Part shown: positions 17,278-24,182 of the stretch, piece after piece | How the letters are laid out: each line of letters starts with the position of its first letter | How positions within the stretch are numbered: the first letter of the stretch is position 1 | Assembly: GCF_023299985.1 (NCBI RefSeq) | Contig: NZ_JALZVX010000053.1 | Location: 1-38,427, forward strand | From: Lacinutrix sp. | Lineage (GTDB): Bacteria > Bacteroidota > Bacteroidia > Flavobacteriales > Flavobacteriaceae | Length of the DNA stretch: 38,427 nt | Reading direction: 5' to 3' | Program-made: the position numbers and the translations under genes | The notes under the pieces: generated by a model | Database searches by the model: none | What the model was told of the DNA's origin: nothing | The model's input: only the letters and a program-made list of their open reading frames with translations

Positions 17278-17730
17278 GTGCAAGAATTAAACTTTCCTAC
17301 ATATTCGTTCCGATTCAAAAATAGCGAAAATAAAGTATCTATATTCGATGCTATTCGTAAAAAATTTGTGATTTTACAACCCGAAGAATGGGTTAGGCAA
17401 CATTGCGTGCAGTATTTAATGGAAGTAAAAGGTTACCCGAAATCGCTTATTAATGTTGAAAAAGAACTTAAAATCAACGATTTAAAAAAACGTTATGACA
17501 TCGTAATTTTTAATACAGATGGCAGCATACACTTAATTGTTGAGTGTAAAGCGCCTAAAATAAAAATTAAACAAGATACTTTCGATCAAGTCGCGCGTTA
17601 TAATTTAGCATTAAATACAACGTATTTAATGGTGACTAATGGATTAAATCATTATTATTGTGTAATGGATTTTGAAAATGAGAAGTATAATTTCTTACAA
17701 GATATTCCTAATTATAAAAAAGATGAATAA
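17278..17730 (+). CDS. Orphan HsdR N-terminal-like (PD-(D/E)xK) protein
   Basis: The 150-residue protein corresponds to the 'type I restriction enzyme R protein N-terminal' family (HSDR_N_2). The nuclease core is readable: KRYDIVIFNTDGSIHLIVEC, with D in YDIV and E-C-K in VECKAP, followed by QVARYN. There is no helicase part and no HsdM or HsdS gene, so this is not a type I restriction system. The protein starts at GTG, supported by the family-like opening (V/M)QELNFPTYSF; the next in-frame Met is about residue 48. The gene is divergent from holA and its end overlaps the start of the DUF998 gene by 8 bases. Confidence 0.85.
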   Translation: MQELNFPTYSFRFKNSENKVSIFDAIRKKFVILQPEEWVRQHCVQYLMEVKGYPKSLINVEKELKINDLKKRYDIVIFNTDGSIHLIVECKAPKIKIKQDTFDQVARYNLALNTTYLMVTNGLNHYYCVMDFENEKYNFLQDIPNYKKDE

Positions 17731-18370
17731 AACAGCTGTTTTTTGGTTTGGAATAATAGGCTCAATTTTATTTATAATTCCATCAATTTTAGGTGGATTA
17801 CAGTTCGAAAACTATAATCACATACAACAGTTTATTAGTGAAGGTTTTGCAATAGACACACCATATGGAACTTATCTTAGGTTTCTAGGCTATATACCAA
17901 GTGGTATTCTTATTGCGGCTTTTTCTTTCTCGGCAATACAAACTTTACCTAAATCTAACCTCGCAAAAATAGGATTGATTTTGTTTGGTGTCTTTTATGG
18001 AATTGGAAATATTATTGTTGCTGTTTTTCCTTGCGATTCTGGATGTAACAAAGAATTAATTGACCCAACAATTTCGCAAATTATTCATAACACCTCTGGT
18101 ACATTGACCTATTTGATTGTTCCTATTAGTTTAATTTTAATTGGTTTAGGTATTAAAAAATGGAAAAACGGTAAAAGCATTTCTCTTATTTCTTTTGTTT
18201 GTGCTAGTATAGCTATTTTGTTTAGCATCCTGCTATCAGGAAATCCTAACGGAAATTATATAGGCTTGTTTCAAAGATTAATAGAAAGTTCTATCTTATT
18301 TTGGTTGATTAACTTTGCCTTTTATTTAAAAAACACAACTACACTTAAAAATAGCTATCGCAATTCTTAA
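17723..18370 (+). CDS. DUF998-family membrane protein
   Basis: Starting at the ATG at 17723 (opening MNKTAVFWFGIIG), the protein has 215 residues and six or so transmembrane helices. The loop motif VFPCDSGC and following HNTSGTL match DUF998 proteins, whose function is unknown. An upstream in-frame ATG at 17672 would add a charged extension that lies entirely inside the preceding gene, so the internal start, which overlaps the previous stop by 8 bases, is preferred. Confidence 0.85.
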   Translation: MNKTAVFWFGIIGSILFIIPSILGGLQFENYNHIQQFISEGFAIDTPYGTYLRFLGYIPSGILIAAFSFSAIQTLPKSNLAKIGLILFGVFYGIGNIIVAVFPCDSGCNKELIDPTISQIIHNTSGTLTYLIVPISLILIGLGIKKWKNGKSISLISFVCASIAILFSILLSGNPNGNYIGLFQRLIESSILFWLINFAFYLKNTTTLKNSYRNS

Positions 18371-18393
18371 ATGGAACTTAAAAGTATTGTTAA

Positions 18394-18477
18394 AACAAAG
18401 AAAACGGAGGTTATGTAAAAGGTTATAAAGATGCTCTAAAACATTTACATGAAGATATTCCAAAGTATGGTTTGTAG
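18394..18477 (+). pseudogene. Decayed fragment of the downstream glycosyltransferase gene
   Basis: Bases 18394-18458 match 19084-19148 inside the intact glycosyltransferase at 58 of 65 positions by my count. The fragment translates as NKENGGYVKGYKDALKHLHE, against NKENGGYAKGYNDALKHLDE in the intact protein, and then runs into a stop at 18475. Upstream similarity (GTTAAA) resumes after a ~10-base deletion that breaks the frame. Four of the seven changes are synonymous, so the copy was probably under selection as coding sequence for some time. Confidence 0.75.
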
Positions 18478-18491
18478 TATTCACAATAAAC

Positions 18492-18510
18492 TTAAATATT
18501 AAAAAAGCAG
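18492..18510 (+). repeat. Imperfect copy of the glycosyltransferase start region
   Basis: TTAAATATTAAAAAAGCAG resembles 18903-18922 (TTAAATATTGAAAATAGCAG), which contains the TTG start of the glycosyltransferase; in the copy the TTG has become TTA and one T is missing. The two copies flank the 118-residue membrane protein gene. The sequence is AT-rich, so chance is possible. Confidence 0.4.
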
Positions 18511-18533
18511 ATAATTAATAATAAAGTAAAGAT

Positions 18534-18890
18534 ATGTTAGGATTAATATTATTGTATTGGGTAGGTAAATATTTCTACAAATTAGCTGGAGAGTATAATA
18601 AAAGTGAATGGGGATTTGCAATTTTAGGGATTGTATCTTACTATGCTGGAACGATATTGTTTGGTCTTATCATTGGAATTATTGCAGAAATTATTTCTCC
18701 TGGATTTTTTGATGAGTTTAATGATATTGGTTTAGGCTTATTAATGATACCATTTGGTATTTTAACCTGCTATTTACTGTATAAATATTTAGAAAACACA
18801 TGGAAAAAAAACCAACCTAATCCAAGTAAATTGATAGATGAGATTGGTAGAGATAGAAATAATAAAGATAAAATTGAAAGAATAGAATAA
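18534..18890 (+). CDS. Small membrane protein of unknown function
   Basis: The 118-residue protein has three hydrophobic segments (about residues 1-15, 27-52 and 62-84) and a charged C-terminal tail ([24 protein letters not shown]). No family is recognised. It sits between a decayed glycosyltransferase fragment and the intact glycosyltransferase, so it may have been inserted or trapped during a duplication there. Confidence 0.7.
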   Translation: MLGLILLYWVGKYFYKLAGEYNKSEWGFAILGIVSYYAGTILFGLIIGIIAEIISPGFFDEFNDIGLGLLMIPFGILTCYLLYKYLENTWKKNQPNPSKLIDEIGRDRNNKDKIERIE

Positions 18891-18909
18891 CGCTTATAAT
18901 TTTTAAATA

Positions 18910-19899
18910 TTGAAAATAGCAGTAGTCATACTAAATTGGAACGGAAAAGCACTTTTACAAAAGTTCTTACCATCTGTTATTGCTTATTCTCAGGAAGCCA
19001 CTATTTATGTTGCAGACAATGCATCTACAGACGATTCTGTATCATTCTTAAAAGCCAAATTTCCTCAAGTTAAAATAATACAGAACAAAGAAAATGGTGG
19101 TTATGCAAAAGGTTATAATGATGCCTTAAAACATTTAGATGAAGATATATTCTGTTTGATAAATAGCGATATTGAAGTCACTAAAAATTGGCTCACTCCT
19201 ATTCTTAACACTTTTAAAACTGAAAAAACCACTTCTATTATTCAACCCAAAATATTAGATTATAATAAGAAAACACATTTTGAATATGCTGGTGCTGCTG
19301 GTGGTTTTATAGATAAATATGGCTATCCGTTTTGTCGTGGTCGCATTTTCGATACTATTGAAGAAGATACTGGACAATACAACAAAGATTCTGAAATATT
19401 TTGGGCTTCTGGAGCATGCTTTTTTATTAGAAAAGATGTTTTTAATTCCTTAAATGGCTTTGACGAATCGTTTTTTGCACACATGGAAGAAATAGACTTG
19501 TGTTGGCGCGCTCATAATTTAGGCTACACCTCTAAATATGTTTGGCAATCTACAGTATATCATGTTGGAGGAGCAACTTTGAGTAGCACCAATCCTAAAA
19601 AAACATATTTAAATTTTAGAAATAGTCTGGCAACATTAACTAAAAATGTATCTGGATCTCTTTTTATAATGCTCTTTATTAGAATGACTTTAGACGGTTT
19701 AGCTGCTGTTAAATTTTTATTCGAATTAAAATTTGCACATATTTTTGCAATTTTAAAAGCACATATTCGTTTTTATGGTATGTTGCCTAAGCTATTAAAA
19801 GAACGAAAAATGCTTCCACAGAAAACAAAACACTTTAAAGTAAAATCTATCGTATGGTCTTATTTTATTGATAAAAAGCAACGTTTTTTAGATTTATAA
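18910..19899 (+). CDS. Family 2 glycosyltransferase (rhamnosyltransferase-like)
   Basis: The 329-residue protein has a GT-A fold: KIAVVILNWNGKALLQKFLP at the N-terminus, VADNASTDDSV, QNKENGGYAKGYNDALKHL, and the DxD-type LINSDIE motif near residues 81-87. The acceptor-side motif FASGACFFIRKDVF is altered only slightly (FWASGACFF), followed by EEIDLCWRAHNLGY. Such enzymes transfer sugars from nucleotide-sugars onto polysaccharide or lipid carriers. The start is a TTG at 18910, chosen because strand 1 begins immediately after it and no ATG is near. No other polysaccharide genes are adjacent. Confidence 0.9.
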   Translation: MKIAVVILNWNGKALLQKFLPSVIAYSQEATIYVADNASTDDSVSFLKAKFPQVKIIQNKENGGYAKGYNDALKHLDEDIFCLINSDIEVTKNWLTPILNTFKTEKTTSIIQPKILDYNKKTHFEYAGAAGGFIDKYGYPFCRGRIFDTIEEDTGQYNKDSEIFWASGACFFIRKDVFNSLNGFDESFFAHMEEIDLCWRAHNLGYTSKYVWQSTVYHVGGATLSSTNPKKTYLNFRNSLATLTKNVSGSLFIMLFIRMTLDGLAAVKFLFELKFAHIFAILKAHIRFYGMLPKLLKERKMLPQKTKHFKVKSIVWSYFIDKKQRFLDL

Positions 19900-19950
19900 G
19901 TCTTTTAGTAAAAATTTTGTTAATACTGCTTTTAACATATTAAAATTAGC

Positions 19951-19958
19951 TATTTTTG
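19951..19958 (+). promoter_or_regulatory. -7 element for the OmpA-family lipoprotein gene
   Basis: TATTTTTG fits TAnnTTTG, 33 bases before the ATG. No convincing TTTG at the right distance upstream. Confidence 0.5.
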
Positions 19959-19991
19959 GCATGTAAAATTTAATTTTATTAAATAATTATT

Positions 19992-20849
19992 ATGAAAAAA
20001 CTATTGGTATTTGGTGCTTTAGCACTATTAACTTTAAGTTCATGTGTGTCTAAAAAAGATTTTTTAGCACTTGAAGAAAAACACAAAAACACACAAGATT
20101 TATTAAATACAGCTACTGTTAAACTTAATAAGTGCTTAGCAGATGAAGCTGCTTCTGCTGCGCGTTTAAAAGAATTAAGAGAACGCCTTGCAGACATGAA
20201 AACAAATAACCTAGCATTAATAGAAAGCACTAAAGACATGACTGTTTTAACTGCTCAAGGTGCTAGAAATGTTGAAAAATCTTTAGAAAGTTTAAAAGAA
20301 AAAGATTTACGTATTTCTAGATTACAAGATGCATTAACTAAAAAAGATAGTGTAACACTAGCTTTAGTTAGTAGTCTTAAAAAAGAAGTAGGTTTAAACG
20401 ATTCAGACATTGAAATTAATGTAGAAAAGAGTGTTGTTTTTATCTCCTTATCTGATAAATTATTATTTACAACAGGAAGTTATAATATTTCTTCTAGAGC
20501 TAACGAGATTTTAGGTAAAGTTGCTACAGTAATTAATAGCAAGCCTAACTTTGAAGCAATGGTAGAAGGCCATACAGACAATGTACCTTATAGAAGCGGT
20601 GTACTTTTAGATAACTGGGATTTAAGTGTAAAGCGTAGTACTGCAATAGTTAGAGCGCTACAAAGTTTAGGCGTTAAACCAGAACAATTAATAGCTGCTG
20701 GACGTGGAGATCATTTACCTTTAGTTACTAATGACTCTCCTGAAAATAGAGCAATAAACCGTAGAACTAAAATATACATTCTTCCAAAAATCGATCAATT
20801 CTATGAAATGATTGAAACAGAAATGAAAGAACTTTCTAAACAAGGATAA
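19992..20849 (+). CDS. OmpA-family peptidoglycan-binding lipoprotein
   Basis: The 285-residue protein has a lipobox signal (LLTLSSCVSKKDF, Cys at residue 17), a long alpha-helical coiled coil (about 22-115), and a C-terminal OmpA domain with VEGHTDNVPYRSG, NWDLSVKRSTAIVRAL and NRAINRRTKIYI. The conserved Asp and Arg that bind diaminopimelate (D of WDLS, R of NRR) are present. It should tether the outer membrane to peptidoglycan. It is expressed alone, with a -7 element upstream and a terminator downstream. Confidence 0.93.
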   Translation: MKKLLVFGALALLTLSSCVSKKDFLALEEKHKNTQDLLNTATVKLNKCLADEAASAARLKELRERLADMKTNNLALIESTKDMTVLTAQGARNVEKSLESLKEKDLRISRLQDALTKKDSVTLALVSSLKKEVGLNDSDIEINVEKSVVFISLSDKLLFTTGSYNISSRANEILGKVATVINSKPNFEAMVEGHTDNVPYRSGVLLDNWDLSVKRSTAIVRALQSLGVKPEQLIAAGRGDHLPLVTNDSPENRAINRRTKIYILPKIDQFYEMIETEMKELSKQG

Positions 20850-20873
20850 TTATATTTCTAGAATAATATTATT

Positions 20874-20901
20874 AAGCTCAATCGAAAGATTGGGCTTTTT
20901 T
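20874..20901 (+). terminator. Rho-independent terminator after the OmpA-family gene
   Basis: Ten-base-pair stem AAGCTCAATC / GATTGGGCTT (one T-G pair) capped by a GAAA tetraloop, followed by T6. Between here and 21110 no gene is seen; the stretch ATAGCGTCTGGCATTCAGCT and what follows looks like a dispersed intergenic repeat. Confidence 0.9.
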
Positions 20902-21110
20902 ATGGCGTTAACCTTATTTTGAAAAAATAAAATAGCGTCTGGCATTCAGCTATATCTTTTGCAGTAAAAGCGAAAGGATACTACTAAAACTGTGAAGTAA
21001 TCACGTGTTATTATTTATTAAATAAGAATGAACGAGCAATCTTTAATGCCGTTTTTGTGGTGTTTAAGTCTTAAAATTAAGATTATTTTACGCTTTTACG
21101 CGTCAGTTTT

Positions 21111-21447
21111 CTAAACAGCAATCTCATTCCCAGATGGATCTAAAAACTGAAACCTACTACCTCCAGGAAAAGAAAATATATCTACTTTAATTTCACCACC
21201 AAATTCTATAACTTTTGCTTTAGCAAGGTTTAAGTCTTCATTATAAATTACTATTAATGCTCCATTTACAATAGTATTGTCTGTTTTTTTTTAAACCACC
21301 AGTAATACCACTGCCTTCAAATGCGACATAATTAACACCATAATCTGTAAATTTTCAACCAAAGACTTTAGTGTAAAAAGATTTTACTACCTCTAAATTA
21401 TTAGCTTTAAACTCGACATAATTAATATAATTATTAGTTGATTTCAT
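21111..21447 (-). pseudogene. VOC (glyoxalase/bleomycin-resistance) family pseudogene
   Basis: From the ATG at 21447 the minus strand reads MKSTNNYINYVEFKANNLEV, then SFYTKVFG, an in-frame TGA (21355-21357, where a Trp codon TGG would be expected), then KFTDYGVNYVAFEG. A frameshift in an A9 tract (21284-21292) follows; after removing one A the frame continues as TIVNGALIVIYNEDLNLAKA through PGGSRFQFLDPSGNEIAV to a TAG at 21111. This is a whole VOC protein of about 112 residues with two lesions. It starts 3 bases after the upstream gene's stop, so it was probably the last gene of that operon. Confidence 0.85.
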
Positions 21448-21450
21448 TGG

Positions 21451-21687
21451 TTAATTAAGTTTTTTATTTCTAGCTCTTCTTTTTAAAGCCAAAATATTGA
21501 TAACAGAGAACACAAGTAAAAATACGCCTAAAATAGTTAAACTATTCCATTCTAAATTCTTGGTATCTGGATTCACTATTTTACTAACTAAAGAAAGTAA
21601 AAAGCATAAAACGGTAAGTGCAAAACAAAAAATCCACATCTGAAAAAGGGCATCTAATACAAACTTAAAAATTAATTTAATATTCAT
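21451..21687 (-). CDS. Small two-helix membrane protein
   Basis: The 78-residue protein has two transmembrane helices (about residues 13-36 and 50-66) and a basic C-terminus (LKRRARNKK). Family not recognised. It lies 9 bases after the YciO-like gene and 3 bases before the VOC pseudogene on the same strand, so all three were probably one operon. Confidence 0.7.
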   Translation of the reverse strand: MNIKLIFKFVLDALFQMWIFCFALTVLCFLLSLVSKIVNPDTKNLEWNSLTILGVFLLVFSVINILALKRRARNKKLN

Positions 21688-21696
21688 TTTTTATAA

Positions 21697-22317
21697 TTAT
21701 AATATATCTAAACTTCCTTTTCCTTCTCTAATAACTACAGGCTCATCACCAGATAAATCTACAATTGTAGAGGCTTCATTTCCACCATAACCACCATCTA
21801 TTACTATATCTACGAGCTTATCCCATTTTTCAAGAATTAATTCTGGGTCTGTTGTATATTCTAAAATTTCGTCTTCATCTCTAATAGATGTAGAAACTAA
21901 AGGGTTTCCTAAAGCTTTTACAATTTCTAATGTGATGTTATTTTCTGGAACACGAATACCAACTTCTTTTTTCTTTTTAAAAACAGATGGTAATGATTTA
22001 GAACCTGGCAATATAAAGGTATAAGGTCCAGGTAATGCTCGTTTTAAAATTTTAAAAGTCGATGTATCTATTTGCTTTACATGATCGCTTAAATTACTTA
22101 AATCGTGACATATAAAAGAGAGTTTTGCCTTTTCCAGCTTTACGCCTTTAATTCTTGCAATACGTTCTAAGGCTTTATTATTATTAATATCGCAACCTAA
22201 ACCATAAACGGTATCTGTAGGAAATATTACTAATCCGCCTTGTTTTAAAACGTCTATTACCTTTCTAATTGCTTTAGGATTAGGATTTTCTTCGTAAATT
22301 TTAATAAATTCAGCCAT
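21697..22317 (-). CDS. Sua5/YciO/YrdC-family protein, YciO-like
   Basis: The 206-residue protein has the YrdC fold: GGLVIFPTDTVYGLGCDI near residues 27-44, a central RIKGVKLEKAKLSFICHDLS, GPYTFILPG, VGIRVPEN and VDIVIDGGYGGNEASTIVDL. The order and wording follow E. coli YciO more closely than TsaC: the KxR...SxN signature of true threonylcarbamoyl-AMP synthases is not clear (STS in place of SxN). It may still make threonylcarbamoyl-AMP for tRNA t6A, or act as the less active YciO paralogue. The gene is divergent from the esterase gene. Confidence 0.85.
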   Translation of the reverse strand: MAEFIKIYEENPNPKAIRKVIDVLKQGGLVIFPTDTVYGLGCDINNNKALERIARIKGVKLEKAKLSFICHDLSNLSDHVKQIDTSTFKILKRALPGPYTFILPGSKSLPSVFKKKKEVGIRVPENNITLEIVKALGNPLVSTSIRDEDEILEYTTDPELILEKWDKLVDIVIDGGYGGNEASTIVDLSGDEPVVIREGKGSLDIL

Positions 22318-22365
22318 AATAACTACCTTGCTCTAACGTTTACTAAAGTAAATACTATTTTGTTT

Positions 22366-23253
22366 ATGAAAAAAATATCCACTCCTTTTTTATTTGCTAT
22401 ATCACTATTTATAATTAGTTTTTCGTGCTCTGAAGATTCTGATAATTCTATAGATAATAATAATAATATAGATAACACAACAGAACCTCAAGACACAAAC
22501 GCTCCTGTAGAAGCTACCCAAATGCTTAATGTAGCTTATGGCAGTGACAGCACTCAAGTTTACGATATTTATTTACCAGAAAATAGAGACGAGAACACAA
22601 AAGTTTTAATTCTTGTTCATGGTGGTGGTTGGACTTCTGGCGACAAAGCAAGTATGGATCCTTATAAAGACCTCGCGCAAATAGAGTTAGCAGAATATGC
22701 TATTGTAAATATTAATTACCGTTTGGCATCACAAGGTGTATCTCCTTTTCCTATGCAACTAAACGATATTAGTGCTGTAATAAATCATTTAAAAACAAAT
22801 CAAAATAACTATATAATTTCTCAAGAATATGGTTTTGTTGGTGTAAGTGCTGGTGCACATTTATCTCTGTTATGGAGTTATGATTATGACTCCCAGAATA
22901 ATATAAATATGGTAGCAAGTATAGTTGGTCCTACTAATTTTACAGATACTGCTTATACTTCGATAGTTACTCCTGCTTTTCTGTTTTTTGGTGTTACGCC
23001 TTCTGTAGAATTTGCAGAGTTATACAGCCCATTTCATCAAGTAGAAGCTATTTCGCCTCCAACCATTTTATTTTATGGTGGAATGGATCCATTAATACCA
23101 AGCTCGCAAGGTATAGATATGGATGCTAAACTTACTACTTTAGGAGTTACACACGAATTTACATTTTATCCAAATGAAGGTCATGGTTGGGAAGGTGATA
23201 ATTTATTAGATACTTGGACAAAGTTAAAAGCGTTTATTGAAGCGCAACATTAG
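22366..23253 (+). CDS. Alpha/beta-hydrolase (carboxylesterase-like) lipoprotein
   Basis: From the ATG at 22366 (a TTG two codons upstream is less likely), the 295-residue protein has a lipoprotein signal (LFIISFSCSED) and an Asn/Asp-rich linker. The esterase core has an oxyanion HGGGW motif, the nucleophile elbow GVSAGAHL, an acid in GGMDPLIP and the histidine in NEGHGW, so the Ser-Asp-His triad appears complete. It resembles hormone-sensitive-lipase/BD-FAE-type esterases acting on small acyl or sugar esters. It is lipid-anchored in the envelope. Confidence 0.88.
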   Translation: MKKISTPFLFAISLFIISFSCSEDSDNSIDNNNNIDNTTEPQDTNAPVEATQMLNVAYGSDSTQVYDIYLPENRDENTKVLILVHGGGWTSGDKASMDPYKDLAQIELAEYAIVNINYRLASQGVSPFPMQLNDISAVINHLKTNQNNYIISQEYGFVGVSAGAHLSLLWSYDYDSQNNINMVASIVGPTNFTDTAYTSIVTPAFLFFGVTPSVEFAELYSPFHQVEAISPPTILFYGGMDPLIPSSQGIDMDAKLTTLGVTHEFTFYPNEGHGWEGDNLLDTWTKLKAFIEAQH

Positions 23254-23285
23254 TTATTTACAGCAAACAGTAACTGAATAAAATA

Positions 23286-24182
23286 TTAATTTTCTTTCTT
23301 ATTTTTTATTGAGTCAATAATATACTTAAACATAACTAGAGAATTAAATTGATTATTCTCTATGGCTATTTTGAATAAACCTTCTTCAAAACGCTCATTA
23401 TAGTTATTTTCAATTTGAAGCCATTTAGTAAATTTTAAAAATGATGCTTTAATGTTTTTTACATAAAATTCATCTGACAATAAATTATTATTAACTAAGT
23501 TCTTGAGATCGGTATATTGCTCTAAATTTCTTAAGTCTTCTATATAATTAGTTGCCTCTTCATAATTGAAGATGTTAAAATTAGATTTAATATCAGAATC
23601 TTTAAGCACTTGCTCTAATGATTCGCCTTTTGAATTAGTTTCGTTAAGAATTTTTCTTAAAAGAGAGATTCCATTGGTTTCTGAATTAAAATCAGAACTA
23701 GATTCTAATAACTTCTTGATACTTTCATAACGATTAGCATTAGAAATTTCCATGTAGTGGATATTGTCGAAATGATTAAAGACAAAAAACATTTCTAATG
23801 AATCATTCTCAAATACAAAAGAAGTGTTAGCTCCAACAGTTGAAATCTTAGATTTCATTGTTACGTCACTATTTGCGTCATTAAATCTATTATATACTCT
23901 TTCTAGGTCGCTTTCAATAACGTTTAGGGTTATTATAGTACCATCGTCATAATTGCATACATTATATAAAACTGTTGTTTTATCGTTATTGAGTTTATAA
24001 CCCAAACAGTCTTCATTAGGAATTTCTTCTACAACCTTATAACCCGAGTCTTTAAGTAAAGATAAAACTGAATCAGTGTCTGTAGATATTAAATTTTTAT
24101 AGAAATCTAACGATTGCGCACTAATGTTTAATGACAAAAAGAGAATAAATACAGTAATAAATTGAATTTTAGAGTTACCCAA
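23286..24182 (-). CDS. Secreted protein of unknown function, overlapping the helicase gene
   Basis: About 298 residues when started at the TTG at 24182, which overlaps the helicase stop (24175-24177) and places a good signal peptide at the N-terminus (LGNSKIQFITVFILFLSLNI followed by SAQ). An upstream TTG at 24230 would add 16 residues that are only a helicase shadow. The mature protein is acidic, Asn- and Ser-rich, with no recognisable domain; the C-terminal ~100 residues look helical. It is probably translated by coupling to the helicase and is likely periplasmic. Confidence 0.65.
   Translation of the reverse strand: MGNSKIQFITVFILFLSLNISAQSLDFYKNLISTDTDSVLSLLKDSGYKVVEEIPNEDCLGYKLNNDKTTVLYNVCNYDDGTIITLNVIESDLERVYNRFNDANSDVTMKSKISTVGANTSFVFENDSLEMFFVFNHFDNIHYMEISNANRYESIKKLLESSSDFNSETNGISLLRKILNETNSKGESLEQVLKDSDIKSNFNIFNYEEATNYIEDLRNLEQYTDLKNLVNNNLLSDEFYVKNIKASFLKFTKWLQIENNYNERFEEGLFKIAIENNQFNSLVMFKYIIDSIKNKKEN

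Noticed and set aside
17672-17722. Upstream ATG for the DUF998 protein
   Set aside because: It lies wholly inside the preceding gene and adds a non-membrane, basic segment; the start at 17723 fits the family better.
17278-17730. Part of a type I restriction system
   Set aside because: Only the HsdR-N-like domain is present; no helicase, HsdM or HsdS gene is found nearby.
18371-18418. Short ATG frame after the DUF998 gene
   Set aside because: It has only 15 codons and overlaps the glycosyltransferase relic in another frame, so it is not a gene.
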